Below, piece by piece: positions 18,937 to 27,885 of a DNA stretch of 64,000 nt (position 1 is its first letter; the number at the start of each line of letters is the position of its first letter). The DNA comes from Anditalea andensis (lineage in GTDB: Bacteria; Bacteroidota; Bacteroidia; Cytophagales; Cyclobacteriaceae). The stretch covers positions 620,001 through 684,000 of the forward strand of contig NZ_JMIH01000014.1 of the NCBI RefSeq assembly GCF_000714815.1, in the 5' to 3' direction. Both the position numbers and the translations under genes were made by a program. The notes beneath the pieces are model-generated. The model made no database searches. It saw only the letters and a list, made by a program, of their open reading frames with translations, and was not told the origin of the DNA.

Positions 18937-21900
18937 ATGAATAAAATCAAGACGCTTTTCTTACTTGCATCCATTTGGTCCTGTAGCCAACAGGGAGAAA
19001 AAGAAAAAATGTTTTCCCTTTTATCTCCAGCAGAAACAGGTATCCACTTCAGTAACGACCTGGAGGGGACCGAAGAATTGAATATATTAGAGTACCTCTA
19101 TTTTTACAATGGTGGCGGTGTAGCAGTAGGGGATGTGAATAATGATGGATGGGTGGATATTTACTTCACCTCCAATCAGGGAAGTAATAAACTTTATATC
19201 AATAAAGGCAACTTCCAATTTGAAGATATCACTGAGGCTGCTGGAGTCAACGGCGATGGCGGTTGGTCTACTGGTGTAACCATGGCTGATGTGGATGGGA
19301 ATGGATTTTTAGATATTTACGTGTGTCAGGTGGGTGACTACAAAACCTTATCCGGAAGCAATAAACTTTACATGAACAATGGAGATGGCACTTTTACCGA
19401 AAAAGCAAAAGAATATGGGTTGGACTTCATTGGATTTTCTACCCAAGCCCTCTTTTTTGACTATGATAATGATGGCGATCTAGACCTTTATCTTTTAAAC
19501 CATTCCGTTAAAAAACCGGAAGTTTTCGCTAGCGCGCAATCTAGGAACCAACTCCAGGATCCTAAAGGAGGAGACCGGCTTTATAAAAATTTAGCTTCTG
19601 AAGGTCAATTTGGATTTGAAGAAGTCACACAGAAAGCTGGTATATATAGTAGCAGCCTTGGGTTTGGTTTGGGTATAGCAGCCGTAGACATCAATCAAGA
19701 TGGCTGGATGGATCTATATATTTCCAATGATTTTACTGAAGATGATTACTTATATGTAAACAATGGTGACGGAACGTTCCAGGAAGTATTAGAGAAAAGT
19801 ATCACCCAAACCAGCCGGTACAGTATGGGAAACGATATAAATGACATCAATAATGATGGTTTTCCCGATATTTTTACCACAGACATGCTACCCGAGGATC
19901 CACGCATATGGATGAAATCAGTCGGTGAGGACAAGACAGAAGTATATGATGTAAAAACCCGGTTTGGCTATAAGGACCAATATGTAAGAAATCACCTGCA
20001 ACTGAATTTGGGAAATGGATCATTTAGCGAAATTGCGCTTTTGACTGATACTTATGCTACGGACTGGAGCTGGTCTCCTTTGATATTTGACATGGATAAC
20101 AGTGGCTTTAAAGATATCCATGTTACCAATGGTATCTATAAAAGACCGAATGACCTTGATTTTATCCAATACAGTCAAACCCCTGCCCGGCTATCCGCAA
20201 AAGAAATTGCCCAACAACAGATTGAAATGTTACCCACTGTGAAGCTAGCTAACTACACTTTCAGAAATATGGGAGGGTTGAATTTCGAAAATGCATCTGC
20301 AGAATGGGGACTGGACCAACTTTCCTACTCAAATGGATCTGCATACGTAGACCTGGACAATGATGGGGATCTCGATCTGGTGATCAATAACATTAACCAG
20401 TCTGCCTTTATCTACAAGAACAACAGTGAAAAAACGGGCAACCATTATTTGCAGATAGACCTGTTACAAGATGCCCTTAATACTTCAGCTGTGGGAGCTG
20501 AAGTATATGTGGAATTAGATAAAGGTATGCTGCATCAGACACTGATAAACAGCAGGGGCTTTCAGTCCAGTGTAGGCCATACCCTGACTTTTGGATTGGG
20601 AGCAGATCCAAAAATCAAAAACTTAGTGGTTATATGGCCAGGTGGTGAAGCAGAAACATTTCTACCCCCTAGTACTAACCAAAAAATCATTCTTAAAAAA
20701 GGTAGCGGGAAAATTTCTGCCAGGCCCATTTTAAAAGAAAATACTCATTTAAAAATGAGCATTTTCCCAGTCGACTATCAGCATAGGGAGAATGCTGAAT
20801 ACCGTGATTTTTCTAAAGAATACCTCATCCCCCGCAAATATTCCACCGAAGGGCCTGCTATTGCAATTGGTGATGTAAATGGTGATGGTTTAGAGGATAT
20901 ATATTTAGGAGGAGCTAAAAACCAATCAGGTGAACTATATACCCAACAGAAAAATGGTAGATTTCAGAAACACATGGTACCACATTTTGAAGAGCTGAAG
21001 ATGGCAGAAGATGTAGATGCTGTTTTTTTGGACATTAATAATAACGGCTATTTAGATCTATATGTAGTGAGTGGCGGTAATGAAAATGCGGAAAATCACC
21101 TATACAATTTTGATAGGGTATATATTAATGACGGAAAAGGCAATTTTAGCTTCTCGCCTAAGTCGTTGCCCAGAATAGGAACAAACGGAAAAACTGTAGC
21201 GGCTGGAGATTTTAACGGTGATGGTTATACTGATTTATTTGTAGGAAGCAATATTGCTCACGGTCAATATGGCAAAACGCCTGAATCGTACCTACTGCTC
21301 AATAATAAAAGTGGAGGGTTTATTACCGCTACTGACCAATATGCACCGGAGCTCAAACAGGCCGGAAAAATAAATGCATCCCAGTGGTATGATATTACAG
21401 GAAATGGTGCCCTAGACTTAATAATAGCAGGCGAATGGATGCCACTGCAAATTTATCAAAATGATGGAAACGGTCATCTAACACTCATGAATCTGCCAGG
21501 GCTAAGTGATCATAAAGGCTGGTGGAATTCATTGAGCATATCTGGAGAAGGTGCAAACATTAGAATTATAGCAGGAAACCATGGTCTGAACAGTAAATTG
21601 AAAGCAAGCAAAGAAAAGCCACTAAAGTTATATCTAAAAGATTTCGATGGAAATAATCAACTGGATCCCATCCTGTTTCATTATATGGGTGAAAGCCTGG
21701 TACCTTTTGCTTCCAGAGATGACCTGATCAAGCAAATCCCCTCGCTAAAAAGAAAGCATGGATCGTATGACGAATATGCCGGATTAGATCAACCTTCAAA
21801 ATTATTTAGTGATGAAGAACTAAAAGATGTTATAATATTAGAAGCAACCCAGTTACAATCCGGAATCTTCAGGTATACAGGGGAAGATTTTTTATTTGAA

Positions 21901-22203
21901 CCCTTCCCCCGTGAAGCTCAGTTTAGTCCTATTTTAGATATTGCAGAAATAGATAAAACCGGAATGATCATTACCGTAGGTAATTTTTATCATTATAGGA
22001 ATGATATCGGAAAAGCTGCGGCTAAACCATTTAACCTATTAAAATATAATGAAAACAGGCTAGTTCTACAGGCTGCTGCTATAAACCACAAAGACTATTG
22101 GGGGGAATATAGAAAGATAAAACCGATAACCATAGGAAATAGAGTCAAATGGATAGCCCTTCGAAACGATGACAAACCTATTCTAATTGAATTAAAAAAA
22201 TAA
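18937..22203 (+). CDS. CRTAC1-like FG-GAP/VCBS-repeat lipoprotein with ASPIC/UnbV domain
   Basis: The 1088-aa exported protein has a short lipoprotein signal (SIWSC, Cys16). Two blocks of FG-GAP/VCBS repeats follow (about 55-480 and 640-870), with calcium-binding-type loops such as DVNNDGWVD, DVDGNGFLD, DYDNDGDLD, DLDNDGDLD and DVNGDGLED, which predict a beta propeller. Between them is an ASPIC/UnbV domain (about 510-580, with VVIWPGGEAETF). Proteins of this kind often lie beside SusC/SusD in Bacteroidota; their biochemical role is not settled. The haloperoxidase-like gene follows on the same strand about 105 bases later. Automated pipelines sometimes name this family an RNA-binding protein, which the sequence does not support. 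Confidence 0.88.
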   Translation: MNKIKTLFLLASIWSCSQQGEKEKMFSLLSPAETGIHFSNDLEGTEELNILEYLYFYNGGGVAVGDVNNDGWVDIYFTSNQGSNKLYINKGNFQFEDITEAAGVNGDGGWSTGVTMADVDGNGFLDIYVCQVGDYKTLSGSNKLYMNNGDGTFTEKAKEYGLDFIGFSTQALFFDYDNDGDLDLYLLNHSVKKPEVFASAQSRNQLQDPKGGDRLYKNLASEGQFGFEEVTQKAGIYSSSLGFGLGIAAVDINQDGWMDLYISNDFTEDDYLYVNNGDGTFQEVLEKSITQTSRYSMGNDINDINNDGFPDIFTTDMLPEDPRIWMKSVGEDKTEVYDVKTRFGYKDQYVRNHLQLNLGNGSFSEIALLTDTYATDWSWSPLIFDMDNSGFKDIHVTNGIYKRPNDLDFIQYSQTPARLSAKEIAQQQIEMLPTVKLANYTFRNMGGLNFENASAEWGLDQLSYSNGSAYVDLDNDGDLDLVINNINQSAFIYKNNSEKTGNHYLQIDLLQDALNTSAVGAEVYVELDKGMLHQTLINSRGFQSSVGHTLTFGLGADPKIKNLVVIWPGGEAETFLPPSTNQKIILKKGSGKISARPILKENTHLKMSIFPVDYQHRENAEYRDFSKEYLIPRKYSTEGPAIAIGDVNGDGLEDIYLGGAKNQSGELYTQQKNGRFQKHMVPHFEELKMAEDVDAVFLDINNNGYLDLYVVSGGNENAENHLYNFDRVYINDGKGNFSFSPKSLPRIGTNGKTVAAGDFNGDGYTDLFVGSNIAHGQYGKTPESYLLLNNKSGGFITATDQYAPELKQAGKINASQWYDITGNGALDLIIAGEWMPLQIYQNDGNGHLTLMNLPGLSDHKGWWNSLSISGEGANIRIIAGNHGLNSKLKASKEKPLKLYLKDFDGNNQLDPILFHYMGESLVPFASRDDLIKQIPSLKRKHGSYDEYAGLDQPSKLFSDEELKDVIILEATQLQSGIFRYTGEDFLFEPFPREAQFSPILDIAEIDKTGMIITVGNFYHYRNDIGKAAAKPFNLLKYNENRLVLQAAAINHKDYWGEYRKIKPITIGNRVKWIALRNDDKPILIELKK

Positions 22204-22308
22204 ATGCACCTTTATAGCCATAAGTTTTAAATTATTTTATATTTGAGAATATAATTAATACTATTGATAATTAGCGTGTTAAACAGCAGATTATTAATAA
22301 AAAGAGAG

Positions 22309-23661
22309 ATGATGAAACGCCCAAATAATCTGTTCCTGATTTTACACTTATTTCTATTGCTACATTTTACTTCTTGTAAGGAAAATATAGAATATGTAAA
22401 TACCTTATCAGGAAGTGAAGCGCTTAATGATGGAAACAAATACATCACAGAGGTAATGATCCATGACATCTTCTCTCCTCCAGTCGCTTCCCGGATCTAT
22501 GCTTATCCAAATATCGCTGCCTATGAAATAGCAGTCATGGCAGATCCAAAGTATAAATCTCTTATGGGTCAGTTAAATGGTTTTGAACCTACAGATTTTG
22601 ATATACCAGATGAGATACATTTCCCACTTGCTTCGATCACGGCCTTTTATGAAGTAGGTTTACAACTGGTTTTTTCAGAGGATAAATTGATTGAAAAGAG
22701 GGATCTTATATATTCAGATATAAAGAAAAAAGGAATCCCTGACCAAACCTATAATAATTCTATAAAGCTGGGCAAAGCAGTGGCTGACCATGTAATGGCC
22801 TATGCCAAAAAGGATAATTACCATCAGAGCAGGTCGTTTGAAAAACACACCATCCGCAAAGAGGAGGGCACTTGGCAACCTACACCTCCGATTTATATGG
22901 AAGGTATAGAGCCCCATTGGAGAACTATAAGACCATTCTTTCTAGATTCTGCGGCTCAGTTTAAATCTGTCCCTCCCACGACATTTAGTAAAGAAAAAAA
23001 TAGTCCTTTTTATAATGAGGCCCTGGAAGTATTCAATATTACCAATAATCTGACCAAAGAGCAGACGGATATAGCTATGTTTTGGGACTGCAACCCTTAC
23101 AAAATGAATGTGAAGGGTCATGTGATGTTTGCGGAGAAAAAAATCACTCCTGGAGGTCATTGGATGGGCATAGCTTCCATAGCAGCCAAAGCAAGTAACC
23201 TGGATTGGAAAAACACCGCTGAAGCTATGGCTTTTACAGGACTGGCGATAATGGACGGTTTTATTGCCTGTTGGGATGAAAAGTACAGAAGTGTTCTTAT
23301 CCGACCTGAAACTTATATCAACCAACATATTGATGAAGATTGGCTACCGTTATTGCAGACTCCACCCTTCCCTGAATACACCAGTGGGCATAGTGTTATT
23401 TCTACTGCTGCCTCTAAGGCATTAACGCATCTGTTTGGCGAACCTTTTCATATAGTAGATTCTACAGAAACAGCATATGGCTTACCAGTTAGAGAATTTA
23501 GCTCATTTAAATCCGCAGCAGCAGAGGCTGCCATTAGCCGGCTCTATGGTGGGATCCATTATATGCCCGCTATAATCCATGGGCAGACAAAAGGTGCTAA
23601 AGTGGGAGATCTTTTAATATCCAAGGTAAAGACTCGGAATGATAATTTAGCTGAAAAGTAA
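22309..23661 (+). CDS. Vanadium-dependent haloperoxidase / PAP2 superfamily protein, exported
   Basis: The complete vanadate/phosphate-site signature of this superfamily is present. K-x6-RP is at Lys325/Arg332-Pro333, SGH is at 359-361 (His361 is the general acid-base His), and SR-x5-H spans Ser410 to His417, the axial vanadate ligand position. The start is taken at ATG 22309 (an ATG also follows at 22312) after an AAAGAGAG Shine-Dalgarno-like run. This gives 450 aa with a lipoprotein-like signal (LLHFTSC). Chemically it may oxidise halides with peroxide or may be a phosphatase; the motifs are shared and the sequence alone does not decide. Length and overall fit resemble bacterial haloperoxidases more than short PAP2 phosphatases. 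Confidence 0.85.
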   Translation: MMKRPNNLFLILHLFLLLHFTSCKENIEYVNTLSGSEALNDGNKYITEVMIHDIFSPPVASRIYAYPNIAAYEIAVMADPKYKSLMGQLNGFEPTDFDIPDEIHFPLASITAFYEVGLQLVFSEDKLIEKRDLIYSDIKKKGIPDQTYNNSIKLGKAVADHVMAYAKKDNYHQSRSFEKHTIRKEEGTWQPTPPIYMEGIEPHWRTIRPFFLDSAAQFKSVPPTTFSKEKNSPFYNEALEVFNITNNLTKEQTDIAMFWDCNPYKMNVKGHVMFAEKKITPGGHWMGIASIAAKASNLDWKNTAEAMAFTGLAIMDGFIACWDEKYRSVLIRPETYINQHIDEDWLPLLQTPPFPEYTSGHSVISTAASKALTHLFGEPFHIVDSTETAYGLPVREFSSFKSAAAEAAISRLYGGIHYMPAIIHGQTKGAKVGDLLISKVKTRNDNLAEK

Positions 23662-23871
23662 AGAGGCTACATTTTTCCCTGCTACAGCGACGTATTTTTT
23701 TTACAGAAATGTTCACAGCGCTAGCCACTAGTAATCATCGTTTTTTTAGTAATAGTACGATACTATATTTGAAAAGCAATATCTTAAAATAAAAATTCCA
23801 ACAGCTCCTGCCCAATATAGTATGTGACCGCGGTATATAAAGGCCAAGCTCCTTAACACTGTAGTCAAAAC

Positions 23872-24438
23872 CTACTGAAAAAACTTCTTATCCATAATAT
23901 ACTCCTCTGTAGCAGGATGAAGTAAGTATTTGACTGAAAAACCATTTTTTATAGATTTCCTGATGAAGGTAGCGGAGATATCGATAAGTGGGGCTTCCAC
24001 ATACCGGACATTTTCGTGTTCAAATTCTTTTGAATCTCCGGGCCTGGGATAGATGTACAAACCGTAATACTGCAACACTTGTTCTGCGTTTTTCCATTTA
24101 TGGAAATGCTTCATATTATCACCCCCTATGATAAGTTTAAAATCGTGCTGGGGATGTTTATCGGAAAGAAGTGTCAATGTATCAATCGTATAACTTGGCC
24201 TAGGCATATGAAATTCAGCATCGCATGCCCTGAAATGAAAATGGTCAGCTATTGACAATTCGACCATTCTTATCCTATCTATTTCATGCAAAAGTGATTT
24301 TGGGTTTTTAAAAGGGTTTTGGGGAGAAACTACATACCATACTTCATCTAGGTCTGTTTGGTCCACCATCACATTTCCGATTATAAGGTGACCTATATGA
24401 ATAGGATTAAAGGATCCGAAAAACAAGCCGATTTTCAT
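23872..24438 (-). CDS. nadD: Nicotinate-nucleotide adenylyltransferase
   Basis: Adenylates nicotinate mononucleotide in NAD synthesis. The nucleotidyltransferase signature GSFNPIHIGH spans 8-17, and the C-terminal ISATFIRK segment supplies the second ATP-binding motif. The 188-aa length is normal. It is the last gene of a minus-strand run, sigma factor, anti-sigma factor, gmk, nadD; the gap to gmk is 70 bases. Confidence 0.95.
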   Translation of the reverse strand: MKIGLFFGSFNPIHIGHLIIGNVMVDQTDLDEVWYVVSPQNPFKNPKSLLHEIDRIRMVELSIADHFHFRACDAEFHMPRPSYTIDTLTLLSDKHPQHDFKLIIGGDNMKHFHKWKNAEQVLQYYGLYIYPRPGDSKEFEHENVRYVEAPLIDISATFIRKSIKNGFSVKYLLHPATEEYIMDKKFFQ

Positions 24439-24508
24439 ATTTTATTAAAGTGAAATAATTGCATTTATTTCAACAGAGCTGCCATACAGCTAACTTCCAC
24501 TCCTATTA

Positions 24509-25081
24509 TCATTTGGAAAGAAAATCGTTTACAAGGGACTCCGCTTCCTGAAAAGATTTATCCATATTGTCATTGACGAGAATCACATCAAATTTATCGG
24601 CAAAGGTCATTTCAAATTTAGCTTTGTAGAGCCTTCTGGATAAGCTTTCTTCGGATTCAGTACCACGGTCTTTCAGTCTTTCTGTCAGGGCTTCCATAGA
24701 AGGGACTTTTACGAATATGGCCAGTGCTTTATCTCCAAAATACTTCTTTAAATTGAGTCCGCCCTTTACATCCACATCGAATATGACATGATGTCCTTCA
24801 TCCCATATACGCTGTATTTCTTCTTTGAGGGTTCCATAAAAATTACCTTCATACACTTCCTCCCATTCTATAAAATCGTTTTTATCAATTTTGCTTTTGA
24901 ACTCTTCCGGAGTTAAAAAATAATAGTCTTTTCCATTTTGTTCCGCTCTCCCTCTTTTGTCCCGGGTACAGGCAGAGATTGAAAATCCCAACTTAGGGTT
25001 CATGGATATTAAATGTCTGACTATAGTAGTTTTTCCAGAACCCGAAGGTGCTGAAAAAATAATTGCTTTTCCTGATGGCAT
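24509..25081 (-). CDS. gmk: Guanylate kinase
   Basis: Phosphorylates GMP to GDP. The P-loop APSGSGKTT (11-19) is near the N-terminus, and the GMP-binding segment with [20 protein letters not shown] follows. The length of 190 aa is typical. The gene starts 10 bases after the stop codon of the anti-sigma factor gene, which indicates co-transcription. Confidence 0.97.
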   Translation of the reverse strand: MPSGKAIIFSAPSGSGKTTIVRHLISMNPKLGFSISACTRDKRGRAEQNGKDYYFLTPEEFKSKIDKNDFIEWEEVYEGNFYGTLKEEIQRIWDEGHHVIFDVDVKGGLNLKKYFGDKALAIFVKVPSMEALTERLKDRGTESEESLSRRLYKAKFEMTFADKFDVILVNDNMDKSFQEAESLVNDFLSK

Positions 25082-25091
25082 GAATTGATGC

Positions 25092-25361
25092 TTATTTAAT
25101 CTCTTCTATTTTTTGACGGATATTCGAAGCCAATTCACTGGGTACCGGCTGTTTGGTACATTTTGTTTTAAGTACTTCCCGGATTGCCTGCTCAAGATTA
25201 TAGTATTCGAAGCAGGGCTGACATTTAGCTAACTTATGGTCTAATGTGCCATTTGAGTCAGACTGCTCCTGTCCATCCAAAATGCTTTCCAATAACTGAA
25301 AGCACTTACTGACATCATCACACTTAAGCTTCCTTTCTGGTGGGTTTAAATCTTTTTCCAT
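25092..25361 (-). CDS. Zinc-binding anti-sigma factor (probable)
   Basis: The 89-aa protein lies directly downstream of an ECF sigma gene. It carries a His-x4-Cys-x2-Cys cluster (HKLAKCQPC, about 42-50), which resembles the ZAS zinc motif (usually His-x3-Cys-x2-Cys) of redox-sensing anti-sigma factors such as RsrA. Additional Cys residues occur at 14, 20 and near 68. There is no membrane segment, so it would act in the cytoplasm. I infer that it binds the sigma factor at 25387; a redox trigger is plausible from the cysteines but not shown. Confidence 0.75.
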   Translation of the reverse strand: MEKDLNPPERKLKCDDVSKCFQLLESILDGQEQSDSNGTLDHKLAKCQPCFEYYNLEQAIREVLKTKCTKQPVPSELASNIRQKIEEIK

Positions 25362-25386
25362 TTTTTCTTTATCTCACTTACTTACT

Positions 25387-25980
25387 TTAGTCTTCATTAT
25401 CAGTGTCATACCCCATATCTTGGGCGTAAGAACGCAATTTATCTTTCAATAAGTTCCTTGCCCTATGTAGTCTTGATCTCACCGTACCGATTGGGATATC
25501 CAATATTTTGGCCATTTCTTCATAAGTGAACCCTTCCAGGTCACAGAGAATGATTACCGTCCTAAAATCCACAGCTAAACTGTTAAGGGCATTGGAGATT
25601 TCATCTCCGATCATGTCCTTTACCGTGTCTACCCTTAGATCGGAAGTAATATTATAATCAACACTGTCTGAGTTATAATAAGTTTCAACCTCCTGATAAT
25701 CTACCTTTGCCGGCTGTTTGCTTTTTTTACGGTATTCATTAATAAAGCTATTTTTTAATATCCTGAACAACCAAGCTTTTGCATTGGTGCCCTTTTCAAA
25801 AGAGTTTATAAAACGATATGCCTTCAAATAGGTATCCTGTACCAGATCTTTGGCATCATCCTCATCGAAGGTAAGCCTATAACCAAAGTTATACATCGAG
25901 TCTATGTGGGGCATAAACTCGTTATCGAAAATGTCGTTTTTATCCTTATCGGAATATTTTTTTCTTTGCACCTCTGACAT
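25387..25980 (-). CDS. ECF-type RNA polymerase sigma factor
   Basis: Region 2 is recognisable (DAKDLVQDTYLKAYRF), as is region 4 (the helix-turn-helix YEEMAKILDIPIGTVRSRLHRAR). The start at 25980 (197 aa) is chosen because the frame upstream to 26037 encodes a hydrophobic run unlike any sigma N-terminus. An exact TAnnTTTG box on the minus strand ends at 25987, about 7 bases from that ATG. If used it would give an almost leaderless mRNA; a second such box is at 26110-26103. Partner of the anti-sigma factor gene 25 bases downstream. Confidence 0.93.
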   Translation of the reverse strand: MSEVQRKKYSDKDKNDIFDNEFMPHIDSMYNFGYRLTFDEDDAKDLVQDTYLKAYRFINSFEKGTNAKAWLFRILKNSFINEYRKKSKQPAKVDYQEVETYYNSDSVDYNITSDLRVDTVKDMIGDEISNALNSLAVDFRTVIILCDLEGFTYEEMAKILDIPIGTVRSRLHRARNLLKDKLRSYAQDMGYDTDNED

Positions 25981-26116
25981 AAGCTTCAAAAATACTAATT
26001 GACTTAAATTATAACTAATTTTTGACAAGAAAGTCATTCAATTTGATTTATTTTGAGATCAAATCATGCTGAAACCTTTTCATCAATGGTATAAATTTAA
26101 CACAAATATAGCTTGA

Positions 26117-26962
26117 ATGTTCCTTTTCCGGATTATATCATATTTACCGCTTAACATCCTTTATCTTTTTTCTGATTTCATATACCTTTTAGCATGCTAT
26201 GTATTTAAATACAGAGCTAAAATCATCGATGACAATCTGCTTCACGCATTCCCTGAAAAGACAACCAAAGAAAGGGCCTATATTAAAAAGAAATTTTACA
26301 GAAACTTTACTGATTCTTTAGCTGAAACAATTAAATTCCTTACCATTACAAAAGAAGGACTTGCAGAACGGATGACTCTGATCAACGCTGACCTCGTCAC
26401 AGATAGAGTCAGAAGAGGAGAAACTGTTATCGGTATATGTGGACATTTTTTCAATTGGGAAGCCAATCTCCTTGCCTTTACATCATCTTTACACGATAAA
26501 TGCGAGGTTGTTTACCTGAAGGTAAACAATCCATTTTTTGAAAATTTCATGTATGCAATGAGAAGCAGGTTTGGAGGAAACCTGGTAGAGAGAAGCCAGT
26601 TTCAGAGAAATTTCATTAAAAAAAGAAATGAGCCCAGGCTCATAGTACTGGCAGCTGACCAAAGGCCGCATCATGCTGACATACGTTATTGGGCCACATT
26701 CATGAACCGTGAAACCGCCTTCTTTGAGGGAGCTGAAAAATTGGCCAAAAAATTCAACAATCCCGTTATATTTGGAACAGCTCACAAACCTAAGCGCGGC
26801 CATTATGTGTTTACCTATCAGTTATTGGCAGAGCCCCCCCATGATCAGCAGCCCCATAGTATTACAGATAGATTCATTGAACTAACCGAACAAAACATAC
26901 GTGAGGAACCTGCGCTATATCTTTGGAGCCATAATAGATGGAAAGAACAAAGGTTGAAATAA
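26117..26962 (+). CDS. Lipid A biosynthesis acyltransferase, LpxL/LpxM (HtrB) family
   Basis: Inner-membrane acyltransferase that adds a secondary acyl chain to lipid A or a related acceptor. It has an N-terminal hydrophobic segment (about 5-30) and the family catalytic motif His-x4-Glu (GHFFNWE, about 113-119). Further segments typical of the LPLAT fold include AADQRP (about 179-184). The 281-aa length fits the family. It is transcribed divergently from the sigma factor gene. The acyl-chain specificity and the order of action (LpxL or LpxM) cannot be told. Confidence 0.9.
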   Translation: MFLFRIISYLPLNILYLFSDFIYLLACYVFKYRAKIIDDNLLHAFPEKTTKERAYIKKKFYRNFTDSLAETIKFLTITKEGLAERMTLINADLVTDRVRRGETVIGICGHFFNWEANLLAFTSSLHDKCEVVYLKVNNPFFENFMYAMRSRFGGNLVERSQFQRNFIKKRNEPRLIVLAADQRPHHADIRYWATFMNRETAFFEGAEKLAKKFNNPVIFGTAHKPKRGHYVFTYQLLAEPPHDQQPHSITDRFIELTEQNIREEPALYLWSHNRWKEQRLK

Positions 26963-27039
26963 ATCATAAAAAGCTTATAAATAAAAACCAATTTCATTTG
27001 TAATAATGCATATCCTTATATCCCTAATAGTTTAAGCTT

Positions 27040-27753
27040 CTAAAAACTAAGCACCAATCCACTATTGGCAGGATTAACTTTTAAATCCAATGATGCCGTA
27101 CCAGTGGCAGATTGGAAAAGCTGCTTATTATAAAGATTGACTGCGGACTGCCTATTTGCTCTGGAGGCATTTAACAAGATCCCTCCTGAAATCAATGAGA
27201 CTAATGAGGGCCCGGCTAGAATTACACCGTTATGTCCCTCATCAAACAGAAGAACTGCCCCTCCTATCAAACCCAGACCACCCGCTATCGTCAACCCTGT
27301 ACCTATTCCCCTCTGTATATTGGCTTTTTTTAAAAGGTCCTGAAATTTTCCTTGATTACCCAGAAGTGATGTTAACTCACGGTTACTTAACCTGGTACCG
27401 TCCTGATAATAAGACATAAACCTAAAAAAATTTTGTGCATACCGAAGCTCTATCAAAGGTTCAGCATCAGGCAATGCCACCTCTTCATAAAGCCCCCTAA
27501 TATTAAGTATTAACCGCAATTGAGCGATTCCTGTCATACGCAGCCAGATATCCAGACCCAACAGCCGCTATCGTAACCTACTTATATCCGATAAGCTAAA
27601 GCTTCTTGAATACTTGGTTTCTATAAAAATCCCTTGCCCCATAACTTTTACAGAAATCAGAAAAACCATAAAAATCAATATACATCTAATAAACCTATAT
27701 TTTAATAAAGTAAAAAGAACATTCACTAGAACTAATAAAATAAATATAGCCAA
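27040..27753 (-). pseudogene. Membrane-associated hypothetical gene split by an in-frame TAG
   Basis: Two open segments on the minus strand lie in the same reading frame: 27753-27571, which holds a hydrophobic leader or signal sequence ending near Val-Met-Gly-Gln, and 27567-27040, which ends in a soluble tail. Only a TAG at 27570-27568 separates them. Removing that codon gives one continuous protein of about 237 codons (fewer from Met at 27669). It would have a signal-like N-terminus, a middle region, a Gly-rich double hydrophobic hairpin and a short C-terminal domain. No family is recognised. The second segment could also be expressed alone from ATG 27537. A sequencing error, a true nonsense mutation or readthrough are all possible. 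Confidence 0.6.
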
Positions 27754-27844
27754 TCGATTTTAATATTCTATCAATTACCATTTTAGATTTTATACTTTTT
27801 TCAAACTAGTGGTTTACAACCCCCATCTATCCGTATAAAAGTAT

Positions 27845-27852
27845 TAAATTTG
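27845..27852 (+). promoter_or_regulatory. Candidate -7 box of the helicase gene
   Basis: TAAATTTG is an exact TAnnTTTG match 34 bases before the ATG at 27886. No convincing TTTG box is found 19-21 bases upstream. Confidence 0.3.
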
Positions 27853-27885
27853 AACCATCTTACCAGATTGGAGATTAGTAAAAAC

